A stretch of 64,000 bases of DNA. Origin: Betaproteobacteria bacterium Ga0077526. GTDB taxonomy: Bacteria; Pseudomonadota; Gammaproteobacteria; Burkholderiales; Ga0077523. The stretch lies in NCBI GenBank assembly GCA_001464765.1, contig LNDV01000031.1, forward strand, positions 126,867 to 190,866, read 5' to 3'. Below the pieces are notes generated by a model that worked only from the letters and a program-made list of their open reading frames with translations, ran no database searches and was not told where the DNA came from. The position numbers were made by a program, and so were the translations under genes. This document shows positions 39,179-49,482 of this stretch, in pieces. The stretch's first letter is position 1; the number at the start of each line of letters is the position of its first letter.

Positions 39179-41026
39179 TCAGGCCGGAGCCGCGCCGCTC
39201 TTGTGCCACGCGGTATTGCCGATCGAGAGCCCTTCGAGCTTGCGCCGGCTGCCATACAGCAGGTTGACGACACTCCGCGAGACCAGCACCGCACTGAACA
39301 TCGATGTGAGAATACCCAGACAGTGGACCACCGCGAACCCGCGGATCGGCCCGCTGCCGAACATGAAGAGCGCGATGCCCGCGATGAGGGTCGTGATGTT
39401 GGAGTCGAGAATCGTGCCCCACGCCCGCTCGTACCCGGCAGTGATCGCCGCCTGCGGCGTGGTGCCATTGCGCAGTTCCTCGCGGATCCGCTCGTTGATG
39501 AGCACGTTGGCGTCGATGGCCATGCCGAGCGTGAGCGCGATGGCCGCAATGCCGGGCAGCGTGAGCGTAGCCTGAAGCATCGACAGCAGTGCAACCAGCA
39601 GCACCAGGTTCACCGCCAGCGCCACCACCGAGATCACGCCGAACAGCATGTAGTAGACGATCATGAAGATGCCGATGGCGCTGAAGCCGATGAGCGTCGA
39701 CTTCCAGCCTTTCGCGATGTTCTCGGCGCCCATGCTCGGACCGACTGTCCGCTCTTCGACGATGTCCATCGGCGCCGCGAGCGATCCCGCTCGCAGCAGC
39801 AGGGCGAGCTTCGTGGTTTCCTCGGCGGAGAACATCCCGGTGATCTGGAAGCGGTTCGAGAACTCGCCCTGGATCCGAGCAACGGAAACGGCCTCGCCCT
39901 GATTCTTCTCGAACAGGATGATCGCCATCATCTTGCCGACGTTCTCGCGCGTCAGGTCGCGCATCACACGCCCGCCGGCGGCATCGAGGGAAACCGACAC
40001 GGCCGGACGCTGGTTCTGGTCGAAGGTCGGACCTGCGTCGGTGATGCGCTCACCGGTGAGGACCACCTGCTTCTTCACATACACCTGTCCCTGGCTGCCG
40101 TCCCGGCGAGGCTCGGGGAACACGTCCGACCCGATGCCCGGGGTACCGGTACGCATCGCGTCCTCGTCGACCATGCGGATCTCGAGGGTGGCGGTGCGAC
40201 CGAGAATTTCCTTCGCCTTCGCGGTGTCCTGCACGCCCGGCAACTGGACCACGATACGGTCCACACCCGACTGCTGGATGATGGGCTCGGCCACGCCCAG
40301 CTCGTTCACCCGGTTGCGCAGGGTCGTGATGTTCTGCTGGACGGCGAAGTCCTGGATGCTCTTCTCGGTTTCGGGCTTGAGTGTCGCGGTGATGAAGTAG
40401 TCGGTCCCGTCGCTCTTTCCCTTCAGCGCGAGTCCGGGGATGTTCTTGTCGATCACACCGAGGGCCTTCTCGCGGGCGGCCTCGTCTCGAAAGCGCACTG
40501 ACACCGACTGCCCGTCCCGGACCACGCCGGCATAGCGCACTTCCTTGTCCCGCAGGATCTGGCGGATGTCGGACGCGTAGCGGTCCGCGGCCTGTGTGAG
40601 CGCGCCGGCCATGTCCACCTGCATGAGGAAGTGAACGCCGCCCCGGAGGTCCAGACCGAGATACATGGGCAGGGCGTTGAAGGAATGCATCCACTGCGGG
40701 GCATTCGAGAACAGGTTCAGCGCGACCGTGTAGTCCTTGCCGAGGTCCTTCGCGATGACCTCGCGGGCCCGGAGCTGGGTTCCGGGGTCGGCGAAGCGGA
40801 TACGGACCGCGCTCCCCTCGACGAACGTGCCGTCGGTCTTCAAGTTCTCCCTGGCGAGAAGCTCCTCGACACGCTTGACGAGAGCGTCGTCCACTTTGGC
40901 GGGAGCCCGGGTCGCCGCGATCTGCACCGCCGGCGACTCGCCGAATATGTTCGGGGTCGCGTAGAAGAGCCCGATCAGGACCACGATCCCGACGAGCAGG
41001 TATTTCCAGAGCGGATAGCGATTCAT
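39179..41026 (-). CDS. secD: Protein translocase subunit SecD
   Basis: A 615-residue inner membrane protein. After the first helix (YLLVGIVVLIGLFYATPNIFG) come the periplasmic P1 domain with LGLDLRGGVHFLMQVD, the QQNITTLRNRVNELGVAEP segment, and helices 2-6 with LTLPGIAAIALTLGMAIDANVLINERIREE. The Asp in AIDANV is part of the proton path. It pairs with SecF downstream and YajC upstream in the usual yajC-secD-secF order. Confidence 0.96.
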   Translation of the reverse strand: MNRYPLWKYLLVGIVVLIGLFYATPNIFGESPAVQIAATRAPAKVDDALVKRVEELLARENLKTDGTFVEGSAVRIRFADPGTQLRAREVIAKDLGKDYTVALNLFSNAPQWMHSFNALPMYLGLDLRGGVHFLMQVDMAGALTQAADRYASDIRQILRDKEVRYAGVVRDGQSVSVRFRDEAAREKALGVIDKNIPGLALKGKSDGTDYFITATLKPETEKSIQDFAVQQNITTLRNRVNELGVAEPIIQQSGVDRIVVQLPGVQDTAKAKEILGRTATLEIRMVDEDAMRTGTPGIGSDVFPEPRRDGSQGQVYVKKQVVLTGERITDAGPTFDQNQRPAVSVSLDAAGGRVMRDLTRENVGKMMAIILFEKNQGEAVSVARIQGEFSNRFQITGMFSAEETTKLALLLRAGSLAAPMDIVEERTVGPSMGAENIAKGWKSTLIGFSAIGIFMIVYYMLFGVISVVALAVNLVLLVALLSMLQATLTLPGIAAIALTLGMAIDANVLINERIREELRNGTTPQAAITAGYERAWGTILDSNITTLIAGIALFMFGSGPIRGFAVVHCLGILTSMFSAVLVSRSVVNLLYGSRRKLEGLSIGNTAWHKSGAAPA

Positions 41027-41077
41027 GTGTCCAGGGGCGTGTCGGAGTGGGCCGCGGAAATCAGGCGACGGGAGGGA

Positions 41078-41410
41078 TCAGGTCGCGTTCTTGAGCGTGC
41101 CCTTGGGGAGCACGAGCTGGATCGACGGCTTCTGGACCTGCACTTCGACGTTGCTGGCGATCTCGATGGAAACATAGCTGTCGGTCACCTTGGTGACCTT
41201 CCCCAGCATGCCGCCGCCCGCCACGACCTCGTCGCCCTTGGCCAATGCCGCGAGCATCGCCTTGTGCTCCTTGGCACGCTTGGCCTGCGGCCGGATCATC
41301 AGGAAGTAAAGCACCACGAACATCAGGATGATCGGAGCGAGGCTGAGCAAATCGAGCCCCTGCTGACCAGCGCCGGCGCCTTGCGCCCATGCGAGAGAGA
41401 TCACACCCAT
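41078..41410 (-). CDS. yajC: Preprotein translocase accessory protein YajC
   Basis: About 110 residues: one membrane helix (LAPIILMFVVLYFLMIRPQ) followed by a basic RAKEHKAML segment and a beta-rich cytoplasmic domain (GDEVVAGGGMLGKVTKV). ATG 41410 is only two bases from a strong GGAGG, so GTG 41404 (VISLAWAQ) with 8-base spacing may be the true start. It is associated with SecDF and holds the first position of the yajC-secD-secF unit. Confidence 0.92.
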   Translation of the reverse strand: MGVISLAWAQGAGAGQQGLDLLSLAPIILMFVVLYFLMIRPQAKRAKEHKAMLAALAKGDEVVAGGGMLGKVTKVTDSYVSIEIASNVEVQVQKPSIQLVLPKGTLKNAT

Positions 41411-41549
41411 ATCCTCCGGAAGCATCGTCCGCCCATCGAAAGGGAGGTCCCTGTCAGGCACGGAAAAAAGGCGCGCATTCTAGCACGCACCTCTCGGAAA
41501 ACCCCTTGTTTCAGGACGTTCGACGGGACGCGCGACCGGGCCCGGGGAG

Positions 41550-43710
<2,161 letters not shown>

Positions 43711-43780
43711 GGGGCCGGGAGTATGCCGGGGAGCACTGCCGCCTGTGAAGTTCCGGGTATCAGTCGTGCAAGCACGTCCC

Positions 43781-43809
43781 TTTCCACCCCCCGGGCGATG
43801 GGTGATAAT
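43781..43809 (+). promoter_or_regulatory. Candidate tRNA-Leu promoter
   Basis: TTTCCA (43781-43786) and GATAAT (43804-43809) are separated by 17 bases, placing the start about 15 bases before the mature tRNA. Confidence 0.4.
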
Positions 43810-43830
43810 CCGCCGGTTCTTCGCTTCCTG

Positions 43831-43917
43831 GCCGGGATGGCGGAATAGGTAGACGCACGGGACTCAAAATCCCGCGCCTTCACGGGCGTACCGGTTCGAT
43901 TCCGGTTCCCGGCACCA
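43831..43917 (+). tRNA. tRNA-Leu(CAA)
   Basis: An 87-base class II tRNA. The acceptor GCCGGGA pairs with TCCCGGC; CCA is encoded. The anticodon stem CGGGA/TCCCG holds the loop CTCAAAA, giving anticodon CAA (reads UUG). The long variable arm and the T loop TTCGATT are as expected for tRNA-Leu. Confidence 0.95.
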
Positions 43918-44040
43918 GTACCCTCCATGCCTCCCCATGTTCCATCCCTCTCGGGGTTCCCCCGGTGAACGCCGCGCAGCGGTCCGCGTCGCTGTGAATG
44001 TGCCGCCATCCGGGGGTTTCGGGCGACTGGAAGCACTGCC

Positions 44041-45045
44041 ATGAACATCGCTGATCTCCACGAACTGCTCCGCGCTCACGGCGCGGGCCCGGCCCACACG
44101 CGTCGAGCCTTGCGCGCCTGGCTCCAAGGCAAGCCGCTCGACGCCGGTCACGCCCAGCCCCGTGACTTCTTTCCGGCAAGGTTTCTGGGCGCCCTGCCGG
44201 TACTGCACGCGGCAATGGAAGCGCTGGCCCACGTCCGCTCCGTCCACCCCGCCGACGACGGCTCCTCCCGGCTCCTGATCGGCCTCGCCGATGGCCAGTC
44301 GGTGGAAAGTGTCCTCCTGCCCCGCGAGGGCGTCTGCGTCTCGACGCAGGTCGGCTGCGCGGTCGGATGCACGTTCTGCATGACCGGCCGGGAGGGTCTG
44401 AAGCGCCACCTCGGCAGCGCCGAGATCCTCGCGCAGGTGGCGCTCGCCCGGACCCGGCATCCGGTCCGCAAGGTCGTGTTCATGGGCATGGGCGAACCCG
44501 CCCATAACCTCGACAACGTGCTGGAGGCCATCCAGACGCTCGGCACCGATGGCGGGGTGCCGCACAAGAACCTCGTGTTCTCGACCGTCGGCGACCGGCG
44601 GGCCTTCGAGCGGCTCCCGCTCGGGGTCGTGAAACCCGCTCTCGCGCTATCCCTTCACACGACCAAGGCAGACCTCCGAACCGAACTGCTGCCGCGCGCG
44701 CCGCGCATCGCCCCGGACGAACTCGTGAGCCTTGCCGACGACTACAGCCGCGCGACCGGCTATCCGGTGCAATACCAGTGGACCCTGCTGGAAGGCATCA
44801 ACGACGGCGACGACGAGGTGGACGCGATCGCCCGCCTGCTCGCGGGTCACTATGCGGTAATGAACCTGATTCCCTTCAACACGTTGCCGGACAGCCCCTA
44901 TCGCCGCCCCGCCATGGAGCGGGCTGCCGCGATGGTCCGTGCGCTCCATCGTCGCGGCGTGCTCGCGAAGCTTCGCTACTCCGCCGGGCAGAACGTGGAC
45001 GGCGGTTGCGGCCAGCTCCGGGCAAGGGTCCTCGCGGCCACCTGA
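44041..45045 (+). CDS. RlmN/Cfr-family radical SAM RNA methyltransferase
   Basis: A 334-residue radical SAM protein. It keeps the whole RlmN set: the methyl-carrier-related Cys in GVCVSTQVGC, the cluster motif CAVGCTFC, MGMGEPAHNLDNV and the C-terminal methylated Cys in NVDGGCGQL. RlmN makes m2A2503 in 23S rRNA and m2A37 in tRNAs. The protein is shorter at the N-terminus than E. coli RlmN (384) and diverges from it, so it may be a paralog beside a canonical rlmN elsewhere rather than the housekeeping enzyme. It lies 123 bases after tRNA-Leu. Confidence 0.82.
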   Translation: MNIADLHELLRAHGAGPAHTRRALRAWLQGKPLDAGHAQPRDFFPARFLGALPVLHAAMEALAHVRSVHPADDGSSRLLIGLADGQSVESVLLPREGVCVSTQVGCAVGCTFCMTGREGLKRHLGSAEILAQVALARTRHPVRKVVFMGMGEPAHNLDNVLEAIQTLGTDGGVPHKNLVFSTVGDRRAFERLPLGVVKPALALSLHTTKADLRTELLPRAPRIAPDELVSLADDYSRATGYPVQYQWTLLEGINDGDDEVDAIARLLAGHYAVMNLIPFNTLPDSPYRRPAMERAAAMVRALHRRGVLAKLRYSAGQNVDGGCGQLRARVLAAT

Positions 45046-45066
45046 GTTTCGACCACCGGGCGCAGG

Positions 45067-45102
45067 CGGCCCTTCACCCGGCCCTTCACCCGGCCCTTCA
45101 CC
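45067..45102. repeat. Three 12-bp tandem repeats
   Basis: The unit cggcccttcacc is repeated three times without change, followed by a partial unit, in the gap between the convergent rlmN-like and TRAP genes. Confidence 0.85.
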
Positions 45103-45154
45103 CGCTTGCCAGCCCATCCGCAGGCCGACGGGGGTTGCTCTGCCAACGGCACCC

Positions 45155-46204
45155 CTACTTCCGATACTTCGCCAGGAGGTCCCGCGCGTCCTGAAGCAGT
45201 TGCCGTCCGTTCTGCCCGCGCTTGTCCATGGCGGCGACCCACTCGTCGTAGATGGGCGCACTCGCCTTGATCCAGACGTCGGTCTCCGCCGCGCTCAGCG
45301 TGATGACCGTGTTGCCCCGGTCAACCGCGGCCTTGCGGCCGGCCGGCTGGCTCTCGTCCCATATCCGGCCGATCTGCCGCGACAGCGCGGCACCGCTGTT
45401 GGCGTCGATCACCTTCTTCAAGTCAGCCGGCAGGCTGTCGTACCGCGCCTGATTCATCGCGAAGATGAAGCCCGCCGTGTAGAGCGCGGGCCGCGTCGGG
45501 TCGGTCTGGGTGTGGAACTTCACCAGCTCGTGCAGCTTGAAGGCGGGCAGGACTTCCCAGGGAAGGGCAAACCCGTCGATGGTGCCCTTGCTGACAGCTT
45601 CCGCCACGCCCGTGACGGGCATGCCCACCGGGGTGGCACCGAGCCGCGCCAGCAATCTGTTGGTCTGACGCGTGGGCGCCCGCAGCTTCATGCCCCTGAA
45701 GTCGTCCAGTGTGCGCACCGCTTTCGTCGCGGTGTGCAGGTAGCCCTCGTCGTGCACCCACGTCGCCAGGATCTTCGTTCCCGGAAACTCCTTCAGCGCG
45801 TGCTTCTGGAGGTAGTCCCACGAGGCCGCCGCGCCGGCTTCCGCCGAGTTCGTCATGAACGGCAGTTCGAACACCTCCATCGTCGGGAAGCGACCGGCGG
45901 TGTACCCAGGCAGCGTGATCGTGAGGTCGTCCACGCCATCCTTGATCCGTTCCACCAGTTGCTGCGGCGTACCGCCACCCGTCATCGCCGGCAGCAGCTG
46001 GCACTTCATCCTGCCGCCTGACTCCGCCGCAATCCGATCGCACCAGGGTGTGATCACGCGCACGGACGCCATGGCCTGCGGCGGCCAGATGTGATGGAAG
46101 CGCAGCATCACCTCCTCCGCGCATGCAGCGGTGCCAGCGACGGCTAGACCGATTGCCGCGAGCAGCCGTCTCATCGTGTTGCGCCCTCGTCGGTCGCGCT
46201 TCAT
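45155..46204 (-). CDS. TRAP transporter solute-binding protein (DctP family)
   Basis: A 349-residue periplasmic binding protein with a signal peptide ending in AVAGTAACA. DctP-type motifs are RFHHIWPPQAMASV, TPQQLVERIKDGVDDLTITLPGY, FELPFM, and the substrate carboxylate Arg in GMKLRAPTRQTNRLLARLG. The start at 46204 is set by a strong GGAGG 7 bases away and an ATGA overlap with the MetE-like gene. The DctQ and DctM membrane subunits are absent here, so it is an orphan, perhaps serving a transporter elsewhere. The ligand is unknown, probably an organic acid. Confidence 0.88.
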   Translation of the reverse strand: MKRDRRGRNTMRRLLAAIGLAVAGTAACAEEVMLRFHHIWPPQAMASVRVITPWCDRIAAESGGRMKCQLLPAMTGGGTPQQLVERIKDGVDDLTITLPGYTAGRFPTMEVFELPFMTNSAEAGAAASWDYLQKHALKEFPGTKILATWVHDEGYLHTATKAVRTLDDFRGMKLRAPTRQTNRLLARLGATPVGMPVTGVAEAVSKGTIDGFALPWEVLPAFKLHELVKFHTQTDPTRPALYTAGFIFAMNQARYDSLPADLKKVIDANSGAALSRQIGRIWDESQPAGRKAAVDRGNTVITLSAAETDVWIKASAPIYDEWVAAMDKRGQNGRQLLQDARDLLAKYRK

Positions 46205-47325
46205 TCCCATACCTCCCTAGCCGTTTCGACCACCAGTTGCAGCTTGCGCCGCTGGTCCTCGACCGCAATGTTGTTGCCGTGCACGGTACTCGAGAATCCG
46301 CACTGCGGGCTGAGGCAGAGCTGGTCCAGCGACACGTAGCGGGCGGCCTCGTCGATGCGACGCTTTAGCGTGTCCTTGCTCTCCAGCTGCCCGAACTTGG
46401 TCGTCACGAGTCCGAGCACGACGATGCGTCCCGGCGCGAGGAATCGCAACGGGCGGAAGTCACCGGACCGGTCATCGTCGTACTCCATGAAGATCGCATC
46501 GAGATTCATCTCGGCGAGGAGCGCCTCCGCCACCGGCTCGTAGTTGCCCTGGGCGGCAAAGGTGCTGCGGAAATTGCCACGACACAGGTGCATCGCCAGC
46601 GTCATGCCGGCCGGCTTGCGCGCCACGACCTTGTTGATGAACTGCGCGTACCGGTGGGGCAGCTCGTTGGGGTCGTCGCCGCGCTGGCGCGCGGCCTCGC
46701 GCATCCTCTCGTCGCAGAGGTACGCCATGTTGGTGTCGTCCATCTGGACGTACCGGCAGCCCGCCTCGAACAGGCTTTGCAGCTCGTCACCGTAGGCCCT
46801 TGCAGTGTCGTCGTAGAAGTCCGGATCGAGTTCCGGGTAGGCCTCCCGGCTGATCCCGCCCCGTCCGCTGCGGAAATGCAGCATCGTGGGGCTGGGAATG
46901 GTCACCTTGGGTGTGCAGCCGGGCGCATGCTGTTCCACCCGGGCCTTCAGGTACTCGAAGTCCGCGCGCTGGATGTCCCGCACATGCCGCACCTTGTCCA
47001 CCACGCGGATGGCGGGCGGCGCGAGTTCCTCGCTGCCGTCCGGTCGCTTCACGAGCACCGGGATGTCTGTCTTCACGCCGCCGAGCTGATCGAGGAAATC
47101 GATGTGGAAGTAGGTGCGACGGAACTCGCCGTCCGTGATCGACTGCAACCCGCAGTCGCGCTGGAACTGCACGATCTCGGCGATGGCGCGATCCTCTACC
47201 TCCCGAAGCTGTTCGGCCGACAGCTCACCTTTCGCTCTGCGCTCTCTGGCTTCGAGCAGATAGGCAGGCCGAAGAAAACTACCGACATGATCTGCCCGGA
47301 ACGGGGGCGTGGCACGCAAGGTCAT
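46201..47325 (-). CDS. MetE C-terminal-domain-like methyltransferase
   Basis: A 374-residue protein related to the catalytic domain of cobalamin-independent methionine synthase (YxjG/YxjH type), without the N-terminal half. Visible are RADHVGSFLRP, SITDGEFRR, VQMDDTNMAYL, the zinc ligands in MHLCRGN, and a final Cys in LSPQCGFSS. Stand-alone forms transfer methyl groups from diverse donors to a thiol, and their substrates are often unknown. It overlaps the TRAP binding protein gene by ATGA, so it may act on the compound that protein captures. ATG 47325 is preferred from similarity (FRADHVGS) and an AGGAA ribosome site. Confidence 0.85.
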   Translation of the reverse strand: MTLRATPPFRADHVGSFLRPAYLLEARERRAKGELSAEQLREVEDRAIAEIVQFQRDCGLQSITDGEFRRTYFHIDFLDQLGGVKTDIPVLVKRPDGSEELAPPAIRVVDKVRHVRDIQRADFEYLKARVEQHAPGCTPKVTIPSPTMLHFRSGRGGISREAYPELDPDFYDDTARAYGDELQSLFEAGCRYVQMDDTNMAYLCDERMREAARQRGDDPNELPHRYAQFINKVVARKPAGMTLAMHLCRGNFRSTFAAQGNYEPVAEALLAEMNLDAIFMEYDDDRSGDFRPLRFLAPGRIVVLGLVTTKFGQLESKDTLKRRIDEAARYVSLDQLCLSPQCGFSSTVHGNNIAVEDQRRKLQLVVETAREVWE

Positions 47326-47503
47326 GGCAAGTTCCTGGAGTTCTCGTGACGAGCGGAGCGCGATTATGGCCTCCACAGCGCCCGCGCAGGGCGATTGACC
47401 GCCCGGCCCCGCGACCGCGATACTGCCCCCGGGCCGCACGCCACCCGAAAGAGGCGGGCTGCGGCACGCGCACGCACCTTCGCGTGCCCTGAACGGATCT
47501 GCC

Positions 47504-47752
47504 ATGGAGATCTCGCCCGTGACCGTCCTGTCCGCCGTCTGCGGTCTCGCCGCGCGCATCGTGCTCGGCGTGCGTCGGGACCTGCCCGAGCCGCTCACGC
47601 AGAAGATCCGCGCCGCGTTCGTCGACATGAAGGACGTTCCCCGGAGCGAGGGCAAGATGATCAGGCGCCGGATGCCGGCCACCGACGCCGCCTTCGATGT
47701 GGTGCGCGAAAGCGCGAAACGGCTCAACCTCGATCTGCGCAAGCTGAAATGA
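47504..47752 (+). pseudogene. Remnant of phnD: C-terminal ~60 residues only
   Basis: The 82-residue frame ends with a segment nearly collinear with the last 60 residues of the full PhnD encoded at 53652-54536: RRDLPEP, KIRAAF, IPATDETFNVVRE matched by MPATDAAFDVVRE, and LNLDLRK. The N-terminal 22 residues do not match and there is no ligand-binding domain or real signal peptide. The frame is intact and its stop overlaps the phnC start (ATGA), so it may still serve as a translational lead-in. Most likely the 5' part of an ancestral phnD was lost by deletion or rearrangement. Confidence 0.75.
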
Positions 47753-48549
47753 TCGAAGTCCGCGGGCTCGCCAAGGCCTACGGTTCCGTGCAGGCGCTGC
47801 GCGGCGTGGACCTCTCGGTGACCGCCGGAGAGCTGTGCGTCATTCTCGGGCCCTCCGGCGCCGGCAAGTCCACGCTCCTCCGCTGCATCAACCGCCTCGT
47901 CGAACCCGGTGCTGGAGAAATCCGCGTCGGCGGGTTCGGCGCCCCGAAGGACCGTCGACAGCTGCGAGACCTTCGCGCCAGCGTCGGCATGATCTTCCAG
48001 GATCACAACCTGGTGCCCCGCATGTCGGTACTGAAGAACGTGCTCACCGGACGGCTGGCGCACCTGGGCACCGCAAGCTCCGTCCTGCAATGGTTTCCTG
48101 ATCGCGACATTGCCATCGCCATGCGCGCCCTCGAGCGCGTCGGCCTGGCCGACCGCGCGCGGGACCGCTCCGATCGTCTGTCGGGCGGGCAGCAGCAGCG
48201 GGTAGGCATCGCACGCGCCTTGGCGCAGGAACCCCAGGCGATCCTCGCGGACGAGCCCGTGGCGAGTCTGGACCCGAAGACCGCCCGGGTCGTGCTCGAC
48301 GATCTGCGCCGCGCCGCCCACGATCTCGGCATCGCCGTGCTGTGCAATCTGCATCAGGTCGACTACGGCATCGAGTTCGCCGATCGCATCGTCGGCATCG
48401 AAGGCGGCCGGGTCGTGTTCGAAGGCTCGCCGGGGCAGCTCGATGAAGCCGCTCTCGCGCGCGTGTATCCCGGTCTCGACGTCTCCAGGGCCTTCGCGAC
48501 CGGCACGGCGGGCCGCGCCACCGCTACGCTCGGAAGCGGTCCGGCATGA
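47749..48549 (+). CDS. phnC: Phosphonate-type ABC transporter ATP-binding protein
   Basis: A 266-residue ATPase. Walker A is GPSGAGKST, the Q-loop MIFQDHNLVPRMSVLKNVL is the PhnC-type form, the signature is LSGGQQQRVGIARAL and Walker B ILADEPVASLD. The Q-loop wording and LHQVDYGIEFADRIVGIEGG distinguish PhnC from other importers. It energises uptake of phosphonate, phosphite or a related phosphorus compound with PhnE and PhnD. It starts on the stop of the phnD remnant and overlaps phnE (ATGA). Confidence 0.92.
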   Translation: MIEVRGLAKAYGSVQALRGVDLSVTAGELCVILGPSGAGKSTLLRCINRLVEPGAGEIRVGGFGAPKDRRQLRDLRASVGMIFQDHNLVPRMSVLKNVLTGRLAHLGTASSVLQWFPDRDIAIAMRALERVGLADRARDRSDRLSGGQQQRVGIARALAQEPQAILADEPVASLDPKTARVVLDDLRRAAHDLGIAVLCNLHQVDYGIEFADRIVGIEGGRVVFEGSPGQLDEAALARVYPGLDVSRAFATGTAGRATATLGSGPA

Positions 48550-49349
48550 CGCGCTTCCGGTTCCTGCTCGGCGCGCCGTGGACACTGAAGCGTGTGCTGG
48601 CGTGGAGCGCTGGCGCTGTCGCGGGGCTCGGCGTACTCGTCTGGAGTGCTCGGGGCGTCGGCCTCAGCCTGACGGAACTCCTGCGTGGCATGCCTTGGGT
48701 GTTCGATCTGGTCTCGCGGATGATGCCGCCCAACTGGGAGGTGCTGGAGCGCCTCGTGCGCCCCGTCGTCGAAACCGTCCAGATCGCGATCTGGGGAACC
48801 CTGCTCGCGGTCGTGATGGCTCTGCCCCTGTGTTTCGTCTCCGCCCGCAACCTGAGCCCCAACCTCGTCGTGTTTCATGCGATGCGCCAGGTGCTCAACG
48901 CGCTGCGCGGCATCAACGAGATCATCTTCGCGCTCATCTTCGTGGCCGCCGTGGGTCTCGGCCCGTTTGCGGGCGTGCTGGCCCTGGCGATCCACGGCGC
49001 CGGCATGCTCGGGAAATTCTTCGCGGAAGCCATCGAGGAAATCGACGCCGGCCCCGTCGAGGCACTGCGCTCCACCGGCGCCAATGCCGCGCAGGTGGTC
49101 GTGTTCGGCGTCCTGCCGCAGGTGATCCCTGCCTGGATCGCCTCGACGCTCTACCGGTTCGAAGTGAATCTGCGCGCGGCCACCATTCTCGGCATGATCG
49201 GCGCCGGCGGCATCGGCTTCGAGCTGGTGAGTTCGATGAAGCTCTTCCAGTATCAGGACACCGCGACCTGCGTCCTGGTGATTCTCGCCATGGTCATGAC
49301 CGCGGACTTCGTGTCGAGCCGGCTGCGCGCGCGCATTCTCGCGCCGTGA
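48546..49349 (+). CDS. phnE: Phosphonate-type ABC transporter permease
   Basis: A 267-residue permease with about six membrane helices. The family markers are VVETVQIAIWGTLLAVVMALP, FHAMRQVLNALRGINEIIFALIFV and the coupling loop EEIDAGPVEALRSTGANAAQVVVFGVLPQ, ending RAATILGMIGAGGIGFEL. It partners phnC, with which it overlaps by four bases. The usual second permease copy is absent, so a homodimer is expected. The binding protein is encoded 4.3 kb downstream. Confidence 0.92.
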   Translation: MTRFRFLLGAPWTLKRVLAWSAGAVAGLGVLVWSARGVGLSLTELLRGMPWVFDLVSRMMPPNWEVLERLVRPVVETVQIAIWGTLLAVVMALPLCFVSARNLSPNLVVFHAMRQVLNALRGINEIIFALIFVAAVGLGPFAGVLALAIHGAGMLGKFFAEAIEEIDAGPVEALRSTGANAAQVVVFGVLPQVIPAWIASTLYRFEVNLRAATILGMIGAGGIGFELVSSMKLFQYQDTATCVLVILAMVMTADFVSSRLRARILAP

Positions 49350-49482
49350 ACCCGTCACCCGCCGGCGCCCCACCCGGGGACCGGGAAGGATTCCTGCCCC
49401 GATTGATCCGCATCAAATCCCCCCGGCGGTGCCCGACGTAACGTGCTTCCGCGCTGCAATCGTGCGCAACAGGGGAGCCGTG

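Noticed and set aside
37974..39575. A 533-codon plus-strand frame across secF and the end of secD
   Set aside because: It is a shadow of conserved sec genes; the His/Asp/Arg-rich translation has no domain.
43831..43917. tRNA-Leu as an integration site of a genomic island
   Set aside because: I found no integrase gene and no repeat of the tRNA 3' end in the window.
45067..45102. Possible CRISPR-like repeat
   Set aside because: Units are only 12 bases and directly adjacent with no spacers; no cas genes are present.
46205..46210. Two-codon-longer start for the TRAP binding protein (ATG 46210)
   Set aside because: GGAGG would be only one base away; ATG 46204 has proper spacing and an ATGA overlap.
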